Source: Tillus elongatus (lineage: Eukaryota; Arthropoda; Insecta; Coleoptera; Cleridae). Taken from it: 64,000 nucleotides of DNA. Positions 48,315 through 62,622 of the stretch are shown in pieces. The stretch's first letter is position 1. Each line of letters opens with the position of its first letter. A model generated the notes under the pieces. That model saw only the letters and a program-made list of their open reading frames with translations. It made no database searches and was not told the DNA's origin. Location of the stretch: contig OZ023262.1 in assembly GCA_964006375.1 (NCBI GenBank), forward strand, positions 91,275,654 through 91,339,653, in the 5' to 3' direction. Made by a program: the position numbers and the translations under genes.

Positions 48315-48630
48315 CTGTGGATGCAGAAAATGCGTTATGGCAGCGAATTTTGATCAAATGCTTCATATTTGAATAGCCCAATTTCCTATTAACCTATAAG
48401 GTTGACCAAGAAACGAGTTTTTCCGGCAACACTTTAAGTCTGCTTTTGGAAATTGTTGTACATTTTCACACAATAAAGTTATTTTTATGAAACATGGCAC
48501 ATTGTTTTTACTATATAGGTTATACTGGTAATCAAAATTGATGCCTGTTTTCTTAAAAAGAAAACACATATTTGCAATAAAAACATTTAAATGAAAATTC
48601 ACTACCATAACGCACTTGCTACGTCCAGAG
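48315..48630. mobile_element. TIR element, copy at 48.3 kb
   Basis: About 316 bp. Left CTGTGGATGCAGAAAATGCG (decayed) and right CGCACTTGCTACGTCCAGAG. The interior is homologous, inverted, to 14313-14671 (TTTCTTAAAAAGAAAACACA, GGTTATACTGGTAATCAAA). Confidence 0.72.
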
Positions 48631-49785
48631 TATTATTATTTTCAGACAGGTAAAAAAATAAACGATTTTGGATGGTGCGTTGACTTTAAATCAATTATAA
48701 CAAAAATGACCACATAATGAGAATTTATGGCCTGTGAATATTAGTATGATTCGGTGTGACTTTTGGTAACGATAAGGGAGATTACGAGTGGATTTCACAC
48801 GTCAGTCAAGTAATTACATTTCAATATGATATTTAATATTAGTGGAATATCAGCTATACGCGGGGACCACTGTCAGCCAACATGATAAATGATTCGACAT
48901 GTGTGTAATAGGAAAGTTTATCTACATTCAACAGAGCTGTGTGTTCATTCATCGTTATTTTATATCTATATTCAGCGTGACAGTGATGTATGGTGTGTGC
49001 ACTTATTCATTTTACGACAGGCGCGTCGGGACGTTTCACCCCGGGTTTGCTCGGTTAAGGCGGCCGGCGTCACTCCCCGCTGACATACTGATTGATTGCA
49101 CCCGCTACATTTACTAAATAACACAGTTTACTGCTTTATTATTATCCGCGCGGACGTCAACATAACCAGTTGTTCGCATTCGTTACCAGCCACACACACA
49201 AAAATACACGCCACTTGCATGAATGTCCCTCCGTGCTGTAGGCCCCCGTACGTCTTCATAAAAAGTCTCCACTGAATTACGCCAACGCGATCTGATTGTG
49301 GGATGATAAAGTGTTCTGGAATAATTTTAACGAAATCTTTTTAACTTTTTATTTATATTACTTCGACTGTTATTATTACCACAGGGAAAGTGACATGACG
49401 TAATAAACTAAATGAGAAAAGTGACATGAGGTCATAAACTAAATGAGCAACTTGTGCTTTATCTACTGAACGCTTTGTGACGTGTAACTACAATACAATA
49501 TACCTTAAAGCGGGACTAGTTGCACAAATTTTCAGCATATTTTCCAATGTACCGCCGTACGATGTAACTTTGCCACGTCGAAAAAACATCATTGTACCGA
49601 CCTAATCAAGTGTGTCTGGTTTAGAAATTGGGAAATTGCAGCCATTGGTTCAATAATTGGGGGGAGGAAGTGCAAGTTTGTTTGGGGATTATACGCACAC
49701 TTGTGGAAAAGTCGTTAAAAATTACTTACTAAATCCCATTTAGTGCATGTTTCACCGTAATCGTGAGGACACCCCTTTTAGTGAT
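48631..49785. other. Unassigned; GC-richer island near 49020-49270
   Basis: CGTCGGGACGTTTCACCCCGGG and CGGCCGGCGTCACTCC near 49020-49075 contrast with the AT-rich surroundings. No frame with a known motif and no repeat partner in the window. Possibly host intergenic or 5' flanking DNA. Confidence 0.35.
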
Positions 49786-49867
49786 TTTTTTTTAATTCTT
49801 CAAATGAGCGCCAATTAGCCCCCCTCGAACACATATCCGGGGTCAGTTTTAATTTTTGTATGTTTAT

Positions 49868-49947
<80 letters not shown>

Positions 49948-50290
49948 CCACTAAGTCGTCTCAACGCATGTCTTTGGGATTTTATTTTTAATTTGGAAAA
50001 AACTCTAAATATTGTATACCAAATTACTCAAAATTCACAACATAGGTCTACTTACACTATTTCCAGCCACATGTGAAGTCTCATTTCAGTTACTCTGATA
50101 CTTACAAAAATATAGCGTTTTCAAAAAGTTTTCTCCGATTTTCGACCGGAAAAACTGGAGTATAAAGGCTGATTATCGAACTGCGCCTCGGTTTTTGCCC
50201 AAACAAGATGGAATTTTAAAGCAATAAACGCATCTATCACTTTGAGAAGTAAATGACAATAACAAGCTGATTTTTAATTTAGCCCAGGAC
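49786..50290 (-). repeat. Repeat A end plus a second dispersed repeat, around (AT)n
   Basis: 49786-49869 is the CAAATGAGCGCCAATTAG...CATATCCGGGG end of repeat A. After AT (49870-49947) comes AACCACTAAGTCGTCTCAAC...TTTGGGATTTTATTTTTAA, which recurs at 58095-58290 and 60445-60645. So the AT run joins two different repeats here. 50291-50424 is unassigned. Confidence 0.65.
49870..49947. repeat. (AT)n microsatellite
   Basis: About 78 bases of AT at a junction of two repeat families. Confidence 0.95.
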
Positions 50291-50424
50291 ATATTCAATA
50301 CACTACATAATACAAAATGATTGCATTTATATCACAATAGAGATAGAACTTGACAAAATATCACCAAGTAAATTTTTACACGAACTAAATGACCTACTTA
50401 ACTGTGGTAACAAAAGAAAAAAAG

Positions 50425-50735
50425 TCTGTACGCAGCAAGTGCGTTATGGTAGTAAATTTTCATAAAAATGTTTTTAATAGCAATATGTGTTTTTTTTTAA
50501 GGAAGCAGGCATCAAATTCGGTTACCACCATATCGTATATAGTAAAAACAATGTACCATTTTTCTACAAAATAACTTTATTATTTGAAAATGTACAAAAT
50601 TTCCGAAAGTAAACTTAAAGTGTTCCCGAAAAAGCTTGTTTCTTGGTCAACCTTATAGATTAATAGCAAATTGAGCTATTCGAATGTGAAGCATTTAATC
50701 AAAATTCGCTACCATAACGCAGTTGCTGCGTCCCG
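50425..50735. mobile_element. TIR element, copy at 50.4 kb
   Basis: About 311 bp with ends TCTGTACGCAGCAAGTGCGTTATGG and CCATAACGCAGTTGCTGCGTCC. The interior is collinear with 14313-14671. Confidence 0.78.
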
Positions 50736-51740
<1,005 letters not shown>

Positions 51741-53014
51741 CTTTTAAGTTTTTATTCTTAAAACGTCAAAAAAGTCGCGATTCAAAACGTCAAAATTGAC
51801 ATGTTCTAGATAGAGAACCTACATGAACGGCTATGCAGCATAAATGTCGTAAGAAATTAAAAAGCCTTAAGTTTCAGCTACAATCTTCATTGTTCTTTAT
51901 TTTGTTAAATTATTTGCAGATAATTAATTTAAAATAAACCCTTTATGTGATGCTTTGGTAGCAGTTTCAGTTATTTATTTAATTTTAAGGAATCAGATTA
52001 CGCTTATTATTTCGCTTTTTTTTCAATTGGGCAAAGTAGAAGTTTTTTATGAAGAAACGGTGTTGGTAAGTAGGTTCTCCTTTCTATGGACTTCTGTAAG
52101 GTGAGTTTTTACAGTTTGCATTTCTAGCTCCGTTGTAGCATGTTTACCTCGCGCAGAACCTCAAATTTACTTTAGGTCTCTTAACTATATTGTGGAGTTG
52201 AGATCACAGCATTAGTCCGATTTAATGCATAAAGGAAATTTTGTTTCAAAAAACGAACAATATGCTAATCTGCTAATTTACCTATAAATGTTATTGTTAT
52301 TAAAAAAAATAAATGGAAACAAGGCTCGTGCCTCGAATAAACTTCTCTTAGTCATTTTAACTTTAAATGAAATTTCCTTCTCCCGTTTCGCATCCGTTCA
52401 ACACATTGGGCACAGAAAATATAGGAATTTACTTAAAATTGTCATTTATAATTGAATAAAAATAAAACTTGCTCTGGGTATGCAATCGAAAATTCACACA
52501 AAATAGAATAAGCTCTAGATTCTAAAAACTACCCTGACGCTATAAAGAAATAACGTTAAATGAGACGAAAATCATTTCGGGTTCAAGGATCATAAAATGT
52601 TTAAACAGTAAAAGAAGCTTTCGTACTCAAAAAAAAAACAAGATTCTTATAAGGCGTAATACAATAGTGCATAATAGTCCACGGCAACAGTACATGTCAT
52701 ATTCAACTGAAAAATTATTTTGATAAATGTCAGATCTACTTTCAAAGTGACATGTAAATAAGTATTTTGTTTTCTGACATTTGTAATGCAAATATAGGCA
52801 TGCTCTTCTTCTTACACTCATATTTTTTTTAGCCGTCACAATTTTACTCATAGAGTTGGATACAATTTTAGTGGCTTTTGAATTTTGAAAAGATTTCTTC
52901 AGTTGAGCGCGAACTAGGTTATTATTAATTACTATTTTAATTATTAATTATTTAAATATTATTTAATATTTATTTTATATTAATAATATATTATATATTA
53001 AATATAATATATAA
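51741..53014. other. Unassigned AT-rich DNA
   Basis: No recognisable frame. 52880-52910 resembles the GAAGATTTCTTCAGTTGAGCGCG end of repeat A. 52918-53020 is a stretch of TAAT/ATATTA repeats with extensive self-complementarity. Confidence 0.4.
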
Positions 53015-53211
53015 TATAACAAGGTATGAGAAAAAATTTATATGTTAATTATACGATGTCTGGAGCTGCATCTTATAAAATTATCTTTACAATCAGAGGT
53101 GGCCCATAAGTCGCTGGTCATGCAATTTTTTTCCTAGTCGAACACGCCTTATATTATTGCAATTTTTGCATTTTCCATCGAAAGAGAATTCACGTTTGTA
53201 AGAAAATAAAT
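53015..53211 (-). repeat. Repeat A, partial inverted copy
   Basis: Contains the GGTGGCCCATAAGTCG and GTCGAACACGCCTTATATTA blocks, then a TIR element. Confidence 0.65.
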
Positions 53212-53502
53212 TCTGGACTCAGCAAGTGCGTTATGGTAGTGATTTTTCATTAAATGTTTCTTTCTATAAGGTTCGTTGGCCAAGAAACCAGTTTTTTGAG
53301 CATATTGTAAGTATATTTTCGGAAGATTTTTGTACATTTTCAAACAATAAAGTTATTTTGATGAAATATGGTACATTTTTTCTCCTATATAAGTTATACT
53401 GGTAACCAAATTTGATGCAAGCTTTCTTAAAAAAATATATATTTCCTATTAAACACATTTTCATGAAAATTCACTACCATAACGCCCTTGCTCCGTCGAG
53501 AC
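53212..53502. mobile_element. TIR element, copy at 53.2 kb
   Basis: About 291 bp with ends TCTGGACTCAGCAAGTGCGTTATGG and CCATAACGCCCTTGCTCCGTCGAGA. Homologous interior. Confidence 0.75.
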
Positions 53503-54600
53503 TTTTTTATTAGGTTAGATTTCACATAAATTTATTAGTTAGTGAAATGCCTTCGCTTAATTATATGAGCAGTTTTACACACTGAAAATTGAATTATGTA
53601 ATGCGCATTAAAAAGTGCACTTTGGAGAACCCGGTACCCACAATCCATTTTTGAGAGGTGACGATCGTTTCGTTAACAAGGATTGAGTCATCAGATGGAC
53701 GAATAATCTGAGATTGTTCTAAAAATATGTTTCGCCCAAGTGGCTTCACCAAAGTGTTTGGGATTTGTAACAAAAACAGTCAAAAAGAACATGCCATTGA
53801 CTTTTGTTACATTGACAGGTGAAAATAATATTTCTGTATAAACCTTAGATCTCACCTAAAAAGTTAAACCTGAAATGTTACAACCGCCCTGTAAAAGCTG
53901 TGTAAAATATGTGAAGTTTTAGTGCCCATAAATTCGTGTCCCCTGGCACTTTTATTATCTTAATTGAAATGTCATGTTTGCAATTTTATTATATTTGCTT
54001 GGAATTGGCATGTTAGATCTTTGCCAAATGTTTATGAGAAGCTGATCTATAAATTTTCTCTATATATATTTTTCCCCAGTTGCTTTTCAATAAATCTCTA
54101 AGTTTAAGTATTTAGGACAGTTATGTTCTCTTTTGTTGTAAATTCGAAATAAATACGAGAACGTTGTCAAACAAAATAACAATCACTAAGTTCGTTATAA
54201 TGATAAATTGAAAGGTGCAGGTTGCATTCGAAGTTGCTAAATCCCTGAAAGCTATTTGTCGAGTTTGACCAAAATTTTACCAACCAATAAAAATATTTAT
54301 ATGAATAGCTGCCATCGTGTTATAAAACAACAAACTGGCCGCCATTTTGAAGCACTTAACCTGGGAGAGAAACTACTAGATACAGATTTGACACTTCTAT
54401 GTACCAGATATTTACTTTGTGATTTATTCTATAAAAAACCTTTAAAAAAAGACGGCCATCTCTTTTTTTAAATGAGCACGTTGGGCAAAAAATCAAAGAG
54501 GAAGTTTAATATGAATCTTTAGTGAATCCTCAGAAACAAGTTTTACTACAAGATAGCTCAGAATTGTCACAGATTCAGAAAACCTCTTCGAATGAGCCCG
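53503..54600. other. Unassigned AT-rich DNA
   Basis: No motif-bearing frame and no repeat partner noticed in the window. Confidence 0.35.
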
Positions 54601-54777
<177 letters not shown>

Positions 54778-55213
54778 CGGCCCAGGTTTTCCCGGAAAAT
54801 TGTGTTATCTTTCGAAAAATTGGCAACATTTAGGCAAAGAACTTGAATCTAATACGGGCTATGGAAAGAAAATGTCTCAAGAAGAATGTTTTATAAACCC
54901 TGAGGTCTTAACTTCAACGGTCATTGTCCTTAATTTTACTAAAATATTTCAAGAAAATTCATTTCAAATAGACCTTTTATCTGATGCTTGGCAGTTGGCT
55001 ATAGAGTTTATCGTTTAATGGTACATAATTTTTGTCGAATTTCCGTAAAAAATCAATAAAGCTCAATATATCCGTTATTATACAAGATATGAAGAAAAGT
55101 TGTATACGATAACTATTTTTTTAAGAATTTTTTGGTCAAAAAATGTTCACTTAGCAACGGATATTTATTTGTAGTTGTCATGAAGCCGTATAAAATTAAT
55201 TTCATTTACTCCT

Positions 55214-55250
55214 ATCTGATGATGCTGTCGAACAGCAAAACGGGTTACAG
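55214..55250 (+). ncRNA. Weak hammerhead-like motif
   Basis: CTGATGA, an extra T, a GCTG/CAGC stem with a TCGAA loop, then AAAAC instead of GAAAC, and an AACGGGTT stem-III-like stretch. Stem I does not pair. It resembles the PLE-1 motif but lacks G12, so it should be inactive. The mirror copy is at 63461-63497. Confidence 0.25.
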
Positions 55251-56088
55251 AGAAAAAAACAACATTAGTGAAGACACAAATGGCCTCTACGTATGTGTTT
55301 AGAATATAAAGGTTTGACCAAGTATTTATGAATATACATTTTATTTCAAAAGTTCACAAAATTAACTTTAGTCAATCGTTTAATCACCATGCATAGTCGA
55401 TAAAATTGTAATTGTGTTGGTCATCTTTTGGAACTAAGTTTTCTGTTATTGCAGCGAAACATGGACATTGAAACTGGATCCTAGGGTCTCCTCTAAACAA
55501 ACTTTTAAAGTCTTAAACAGGCGGTTCCTTCATTATACGATTTGTTACGAAAAGCTTCCTAATGCTCAAACGACCTTTCGATTTACCAATTTTGCCCCTA
55601 AAGTTGATGGAAATCTTGTAAGGCTGTGTCTTAATACATAATTCTGATTTACTTTGAAAGAACCGGCAGCACCCACAGTATTCTTTTGTAGGAAAGTTGA
55701 TACCGAAAAAAGCTTCGAGAGCATATAGGCATGCATGGATGTCCTCTTTATTAAATCCACAGGTCTCTTTAGTGAGAGCAAATGGAATGTGTAAACAGCT
55801 TTAAGTGTTTGAGGAGAACGCTCGAAACCTTTCAGCAATGTTTTGTTAATTGTGTGACAAGAGCCGACAAAGCGTTTACTTTGGTCGTGTCAAATACGAC
55901 AAGATGACAAGAGGTGCTTCTGGTTTTACCTATAATTAGTGTGGCCGTCTGAACTCTACCTTCCATCACCGAAAATAATTATCTCCTCGCTGTCGAATAT
56001 TCTATTCATTTGTGTACAATATTGAAAGCCATGTATACGAAGTATACAAGAGCAGTTTCGTAAGCTCCCAGATTTAATCTCACTTAGA

Positions 56089-56205
<117 letters not shown>

Positions 56206-57037
56206 CTTCTTCTTGTATTTCCTGAAATATCAGTTATTCAGAAAAAATGTTTCAATAAAAGTTTTTGTACATATTTTTTGCTAAAAACTGGTTATATTCT
56301 ATTTTTCCTAGCGTAAACGACCTCGTGGCTATGGCAACTAAAATTTTCGGTCCATGAGTTTAGAAGAGATGGAGTTTTTAAATATCACTAATAAATCTCC
56401 CGACAAATTAATCAAATGTTCGGGACGCAGCAAGTGCGTTATAGTATCGAATTTTCATAAGAATTGGACACTGTTATTATACAGATTATTAGTAAAGTTA
56501 ATTCTTTAAACGTACACAGACCTTGAAGATCCATTTTATAGGTCCTAGTACGCGCACATGTCAAGAATTCTTTCAAAAGTGTTACAATCGATATCTCTCT
56601 ATTATTAAAAAACATTTTGTACTCTAACTCCTTTTGACAAAAATGCCCAAAATTCAATTTTCTATGAAGCTAAAGAATTATTTTTTGGTATATCTGTAGA
56701 TGGTGTAAGTCTCTTAAACAGCAACTTGTATTACAAATTTCATTAAAGTTATACAGAAGATTTCCAGAAGGAAACTTAATTCATATTTATAAAAGTAAAG
56801 TATCTGTCGAATTATAAACGTAGCCGTTATTTTTCTTTATTAATCGCCTTATTAATCGCCAACCTAGTCAAACCGGTTTTTTCTATATCAACAATAACAT
56901 AATTATAATTTTAGACCCAAAGATAACAAACTTATTTAGGCGTTTTAAACAAAAATGAAATCTGGTTCATAATGCACGAAATCTATGCACTATTGTTTCT
57001 CCAAACGTCAAAATAAAACATAAAACCAAACATTCAT

Positions 57038-57088
57038 TTATCCAACTGGATTCGATCGCATAACCTTCTGCTTATGAGGCAAAGCATT
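57038..57088 (-). other. tRNA-Met-like 3' half
   Basis: Mirror image of 61650-61700, which is described there. Confidence 0.35.
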
Positions 57089-58504
57089 TAACATAACATA
57101 ACATAAACCTTTATTAATTTCAAATTACAAAACAATATTTACAAAGAATTTCTAAGTGTACTATAATTGAGTGTTGTTACAATGTTCCAGCCTTAGGCTT
57201 CTACATCATGTTTACCTATATCATAGTTTTTCAGATTACAATTATTTTAATAATTATACAGTAGATGTACTGAATGTTTTTATATACAGTTTTATTTACA
57301 TAGTAATTTAGTTTAATTATTATTATATACAGGAAAAAGGTGGGTAAAAAACCTGCGTTTTCATGTTTGGTTTGTGTGTGCGATTTACATAAATCATTTT
57401 GTCGCTAAAAATAATATTAATGGTATTTAATCATAATTCCTATACAGAGAACTACCTGTTTATAAAGTTAAATTAAAAAATTCTAACTTTTGGAAGGGTA
57501 ATTTGTGCTTTACCCTGAAAGGGATATGAGGCAAAGCGAGACGTCCCTGAGCTATCTGGGTATACGTCAAAAAACGTTTTGTTATGGTGATACATTAGAT
57601 CGGCTTCATGCCCGTGATATTATGTTTAAAGTATACGTAACAATTAGTAGAATTACCATTGCAACACTTCCCACGACTGTTTTGGTCTTATATGACGTCT
57701 TATGTTTAAGTTCAAAGATAAAATAAACTATTCCAAAATCATTTTTATACAGGCTTGGCCAGATTTTGTTTACATTCGTACTATATTATGCGACAGCATA
57801 ATATATCTATGCTGCACTAAGTTTGTATTTGAGGCCGCTCGTAAAGCTACAATTATAGTGTCTTTTAATAATTGATTGAATCTCCCAGTTAAATAACAAT
57901 TACTTGGCCAATTTTTAATTTCATGTCTGTCATTTTCCATAATTGCGGCCGAGATTTCACGATTGTTGGTTCGGGTAGTTGTGTTATGCCTGGTATATAT
58001 TTAGTTTGGTTACCGTTGGTGTATAGATTATACCTGTTGTATGAATCAATCTACGCGTGGCTTTTAACTACTCTGTCTGTCAGGCATTGGACTTTAACCA
58101 CTAAGTTGTCTCAACAAATGTCTTTGGGATTTTATTTTTAATTTGGAAGAACCTCTACATATTGTGTACCAAATTACTTAAAATTTACAACATAGGTTTA
58201 CTTGTACTATTTCTAGCGACATGTAAAGTCTCATTCCAGTTACTCCGATATTTACAAAAATATAGCGTTTTTTAAAAGTTTTGGGTTCTAGGGACCCAAA
58301 TACGCGCTCATCTGAAGAAATTTTTTCAAAAGCCTCTCTGTTAGCGAATTTTTCTTAATGAAAATGGGCTAAAGCTAAATCGTTCCACTTAAAAATTTGG
58401 TACAGTATTGAACGTAATATTTAAAATAATTAGGATCAATCATACTATTAAACCAGCAAACCAACATGCCAACAAACCAACATACCAACGAATTAAACTT
58501 TAAT

Positions 58505-58865
58505 AATAAAGGTTCATTTTAAATTCCACCACAAAAAAAGTTTAAAGGGGATCGTTCTGGAGATCGGGCTGGCCATTCTACAGCACCTCTTCGACCTATC
58601 TAGTATCTATCCAAGAACCCCATAACAATAGCGGTGTAGCAATGCTGTAGTCTTGTTGGAAAAATAAATATTTTTCCAAGTATATTTTGTCGTTCTCAAC
58701 AATCTCATTTAGCATAGAGTAAACTAAGTCTTTCAATATTTCCAAACACTGTTCTCCTGTGAAAGTGTCGGCTAGGAAGATTGGTTCAAAGATGTGATCG
58801 CCAAAAATACCCACCCAAACATTGTTTTTTTTTTGTGGAGTTTGAGTGTGGTCATGGAAAACACA
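58505..58865 (-). pseudogene. mariner-like transposase fragment (left arm)
   Basis: On the minus strand: a TTLKLHKKK block, then YFWRSHL-like/GIFGDHIFEPIFLADTFTGEQCLE, LNEIVENDKIYLEKYLFFQQD, a stop, then EWPARSPERSPLNFF near 58570. These are the central and third catalytic regions of a mariner-like DDE domain. They are related to but clearly different from the copy at 5627-7265 (for example IFGDRLIGPIFLDG there). Ends are absent. Its mirror copy is at 59872-60232. Confidence 0.65.
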
Positions 58866-59300
58866 AGGGTTTTCATTTTATTATGTCGATTCACAATGCC
58901 ATTCAGAAAGAAAAAACTTTCGCGGAAAAAGCATGTGTTAAAAAATATTGCCTATTTATATTTCCTAGAAAATAACAAAAAACAAATTCCATTAGATAAT
59001 AGTTAGCTTTATATGTCAGTTTCGCACTTTTAGACTTCAGTCAAATAAAAAAAAATAAGGTTTTTTTAATGTTTGTAATTTAATAATTGGTTTAGTAGAA
59101 CTCGCGTTATATGTAAGTATTTTAAACTTTTATATTTTTCCCATGTAAATTGTAAACTTTTTTTCTTTCCATGTTGTAGCCTTGAGAATGAAATAAATTT
59201 TACCGAAAGCTCGGCCTATAATAAAGAGTTTTATTTTGCAACTGACGGCTTTCCCACAATTTTTTGATAAATAACACTATTACCGTCACGAAAGACTTAA

Positions 59301-59436
<136 letters not shown>

Positions 59437-59871
59437 TTAAGTCTTTCGTGACGGTAATAGTGTTATTTATCAAAAAATTGTGGGAAAGCCGTCAGTTGCA
59501 AAATAAAACTCTTTATTATAGGCCGAGCTTTCGGTAAAATTTATTTCATTCTCAAGGCTACAACATGGAAAGAAAAAAAGTTTACAATTTACATGGGAAA
59601 AATATAAAAGTTTAAAATACTTACATATAACGCGAGTTCTACTAAACCAATTATTAAATTACAAACATTAAAAAAACCTTATTTTTTTTTATTTGACTGA
59701 AGTCTAAAAGTGCGAAACTGACATATAAAGCTAACTATTATCTAATGGAATTTGTTTTTTGTTATTTTCTAGGAAATATAAATAGGCAATATTTTTTAAC
59801 ACATGCTTTTTCCGCGAAAGTTTTTTCTTTCTGAATGGCATTGTGAATCGACATAATAAAATGAAAACCCT

Positions 59872-60232
59872 TGTGTTTTCCATGACCACACTCAAACTCC
59901 ACAAAAAAAAAACAATGTTTGGGTGGGTATTTTTGGCGATCACATCTTTGAACCAATCTTCCTAGCCGACACTTTCACAGGAGAACAGTGTTTGGAAATA
60001 TTGAAAGACTTAGTTTACTCTATGCTAAATGAGATTGTTGAGAACGACAAAATATACTTGGAAAAATATTTATTTTTCCAACAAGACTACAGCATTGCTA
60101 CACCGCTATTGTTATGGGGTTCTTGGATAGATACTAGATAGGTCGAAGAGGTGCTGTAGAATGGCCAGCCCGATCTCCAGAACGATCCCCTTTAAACTTT
60201 TTTTGTGGTGGAATTTAAAATGAACCTTTATT
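59872..60232 (+). pseudogene. mariner-like transposase fragment (right arm)
   Basis: Mirror copy of 58505-58865, with the same stop and truncations. This shows that decay came before the inverted duplication. Confidence 0.65.
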
Positions 60233-61649
60233 ATTAAAGTTTAATTCGTTGGTATGTTGGTTTGTTGGCATGTTGGTTTGCTGGTTTAATAGTATGATTG
60301 ATCCTAATTATTTTAAATATTACGTTCAATACTGTACCAAATTTTTAAGTGGAACGATTTAGCTTTAGCCCATTTTCATTAAGAAAAATTCGCTAACAGA
60401 GAGGCTTTTGAAAAAATTTCTTCAGATGAGCGCGTATTTGGGTCCCTAGAACCCAAAACTTTTAAAAAACGCTATATTTTTGTAAATATCGGAGTAACTG
60501 GAATGAGACTTTACATGTCGCTAGAAATAGTACAAGTAAACCTATGTTGTAAATTTTAAGTAATTTGGTACACAATATGTAGAGGTTCTTCCAAATTAAA
60601 AATAAAATCCCAAAGACATTTGTTGAGACAACTTAGTGGTTAAAGTCCAATGCCTGACAGACAGAGTAGTTAAAAGCCACGCGTAGATTGATTCATACAA
60701 CAGGTATAATCTATACACCAACGGTAACCAAACTAAATATATACCAGGCATAACACAACTACCCGAACCAACAATCGTGAAATCTCGGCCGCAATTATGG
60801 AAAATGACAGACATGAAATTAAAAATTGGCCAAGTAATTGTTATTTAACTGGGAGATTCAATCAATTATTAAAAGACACTATAATTGTAGCTTTACGAGC
60901 GGCCTCAAATACAAACTTAGTGCAGCATAGATATATTATGCTGTCGCATAATATAGTACGAATGTAAACAAAATCTGGCCAAGCCTGTATAAAAATGATT
61001 TTGGAATAGTTTATTTTATCTTTGAACTTAAACATAAGACGTCATATAAGACCAAAACAGTCGTGGGAAGTGTTGCAATGGTAATTCTACTAATTGTTAC
61101 GTATACTTTAAACATAATATCACGGGCATGAAGCCGATCTAATGTATCACCATAACAAAACGTTTTTTGACGTATACCCAGATAGCTCAGGGACGTCTCG
61201 CTTTGCCTCATATCCCTTTCAGGGTAAAGCACAAATTACCCTTCCAAAAGTTAGAATTTTTTAATTTAACTTTATAAACAGGTAGTTCTCTGTATAGGAA
61301 TTATGATTAAATACCATTAATATTATTTTTAGCGACAAAATGATTTATGTAAATCGCACACACAAACCAAACATGAAAACGCAGGTTTTTTACCCACCTT
61401 TTTCCTGTATATAATAATAATTAAACTAAATTACTATGTAAATAAAACTGTATATAAAAACATTCAGTACATCTACTGTATAATTATTAAAATAATTGTA
61501 ATCTGAAAAACTATGATATAGGTAAACATGATGTAGAAGCCTAAGGCTGGAACATTGTAACAACACTCAATTATAGTACACTTAGAAATTCTTTGTAAAT
61601 ATTGTTTTGTAATTTGAAATTAATAAAGGTTTATGTTATGTTATGTTAA

Positions 61650-61700
61650 ATGCTTTGCCTCATAAGCAGAAGGTTATGCGATCGAATCCAGTTGGATAAA
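61650..61700 (+). other. tRNA-Met-like 3' half next to a TTATG-repeat tail
   Basis: TTTGC-CTCATAA-GCAGA (about 61654-61670) folds as an anticodon arm: five pairs (one wobble) and a 7-base loop with anticodon CAT. AGGTTATGCGATCGAATCCAG follows, in which ATCGAATC resembles a T loop. The T stem does not pair well. No D arm or A box precedes it. Instead there is AATAAAGGTTTATG followed by TTATG repeats, like a retroelement tail. It is either a SINE relic or a tRNA piece cut by a retroelement, and not a working tRNA gene. Confidence 0.4.
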
Positions 61701-62531
61701 TGAATGTTTGGTTTTATGTTTTATTTTGACGTTTGGAGAAACAATAGTGCATAGATTTCGTGCATTATGAACCAGATTTCATTTTTGTTTAAAACGCCTA
61801 AATAAGTTTGTTATCTTTGGGTCTAAAATTATAATTATGTTATTGTTGATATAGAAAAAACCGGTTTGACTAGGTTGGCGATTAATAAGGCGATTAATAA
61901 AGAAAAATAACGGCTACGTTTATAATTCGACAGATACTTTACTTTTATAAATATGAATTAAGTTTCCTTCTGGAAATCTTCTGTATAACTTTAATGAAAT
62001 TTGTAATACAAGTTGCTGTTTAAGAGACTTACACCATCTACAGATATACCAAAAAATAATTCTTTAGCTTCATAGAAAATTGAATTTTGGGCATTTTTGT
62101 CAAAAGGAGTTAGAGTACAAAATGTTTTTTAATAATAGAGAGATATCGATTGTAACACTTTTGAAAGAATTCTTGACATGTGCGCGTACTAGGACCTATA
62201 AAATGGATCTTCAAGGTCTGTGTACGTTTAAAGAATTAACTTTACTAATAATCTGTATAATAACAGTGTCCAATTCTTATGAAAATTCGATACTATAACG
62301 CACTTGCTGCGTCCCGAACATTTGATTAATTTGTCGGGAGATTTATTAGTGATATTTAAAAACTCCATCTCTTCTAAACTCATGGACCGAAAATTTTAGT
62401 TGCCATAGCCACGAGGTCGTTTACGCTAGGAAAAATAGAATATAACCAGTTTTTAGCAAAAAATATGTACAAAAACTTTTATTGAAACATTTTTTCTGAA
62501 TAACTGATATTTCAGGAAATACAAGAAGAAG

Positions 62532-62534
<3 letters not shown>

Positions 62535-62620
<86 letters not shown>
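62535..62620. repeat. (CA)n then (TA)n microsatellite
   Basis: Right-arm partner of 56092-56203, about 26 bases shorter in the AT part. Confidence 0.95.

Positions 62621-62622
<2 letters not shown>

Noticed and set aside
58095..58290. tRNA A-box-like sequence (AGTGGTTAAAG on the minus strand) as a tRNA gene or SINE head
   Set aside because: No B box or cloverleaf follows at the right distance. The region is part of a dispersed repeat shared with 49948-50200.
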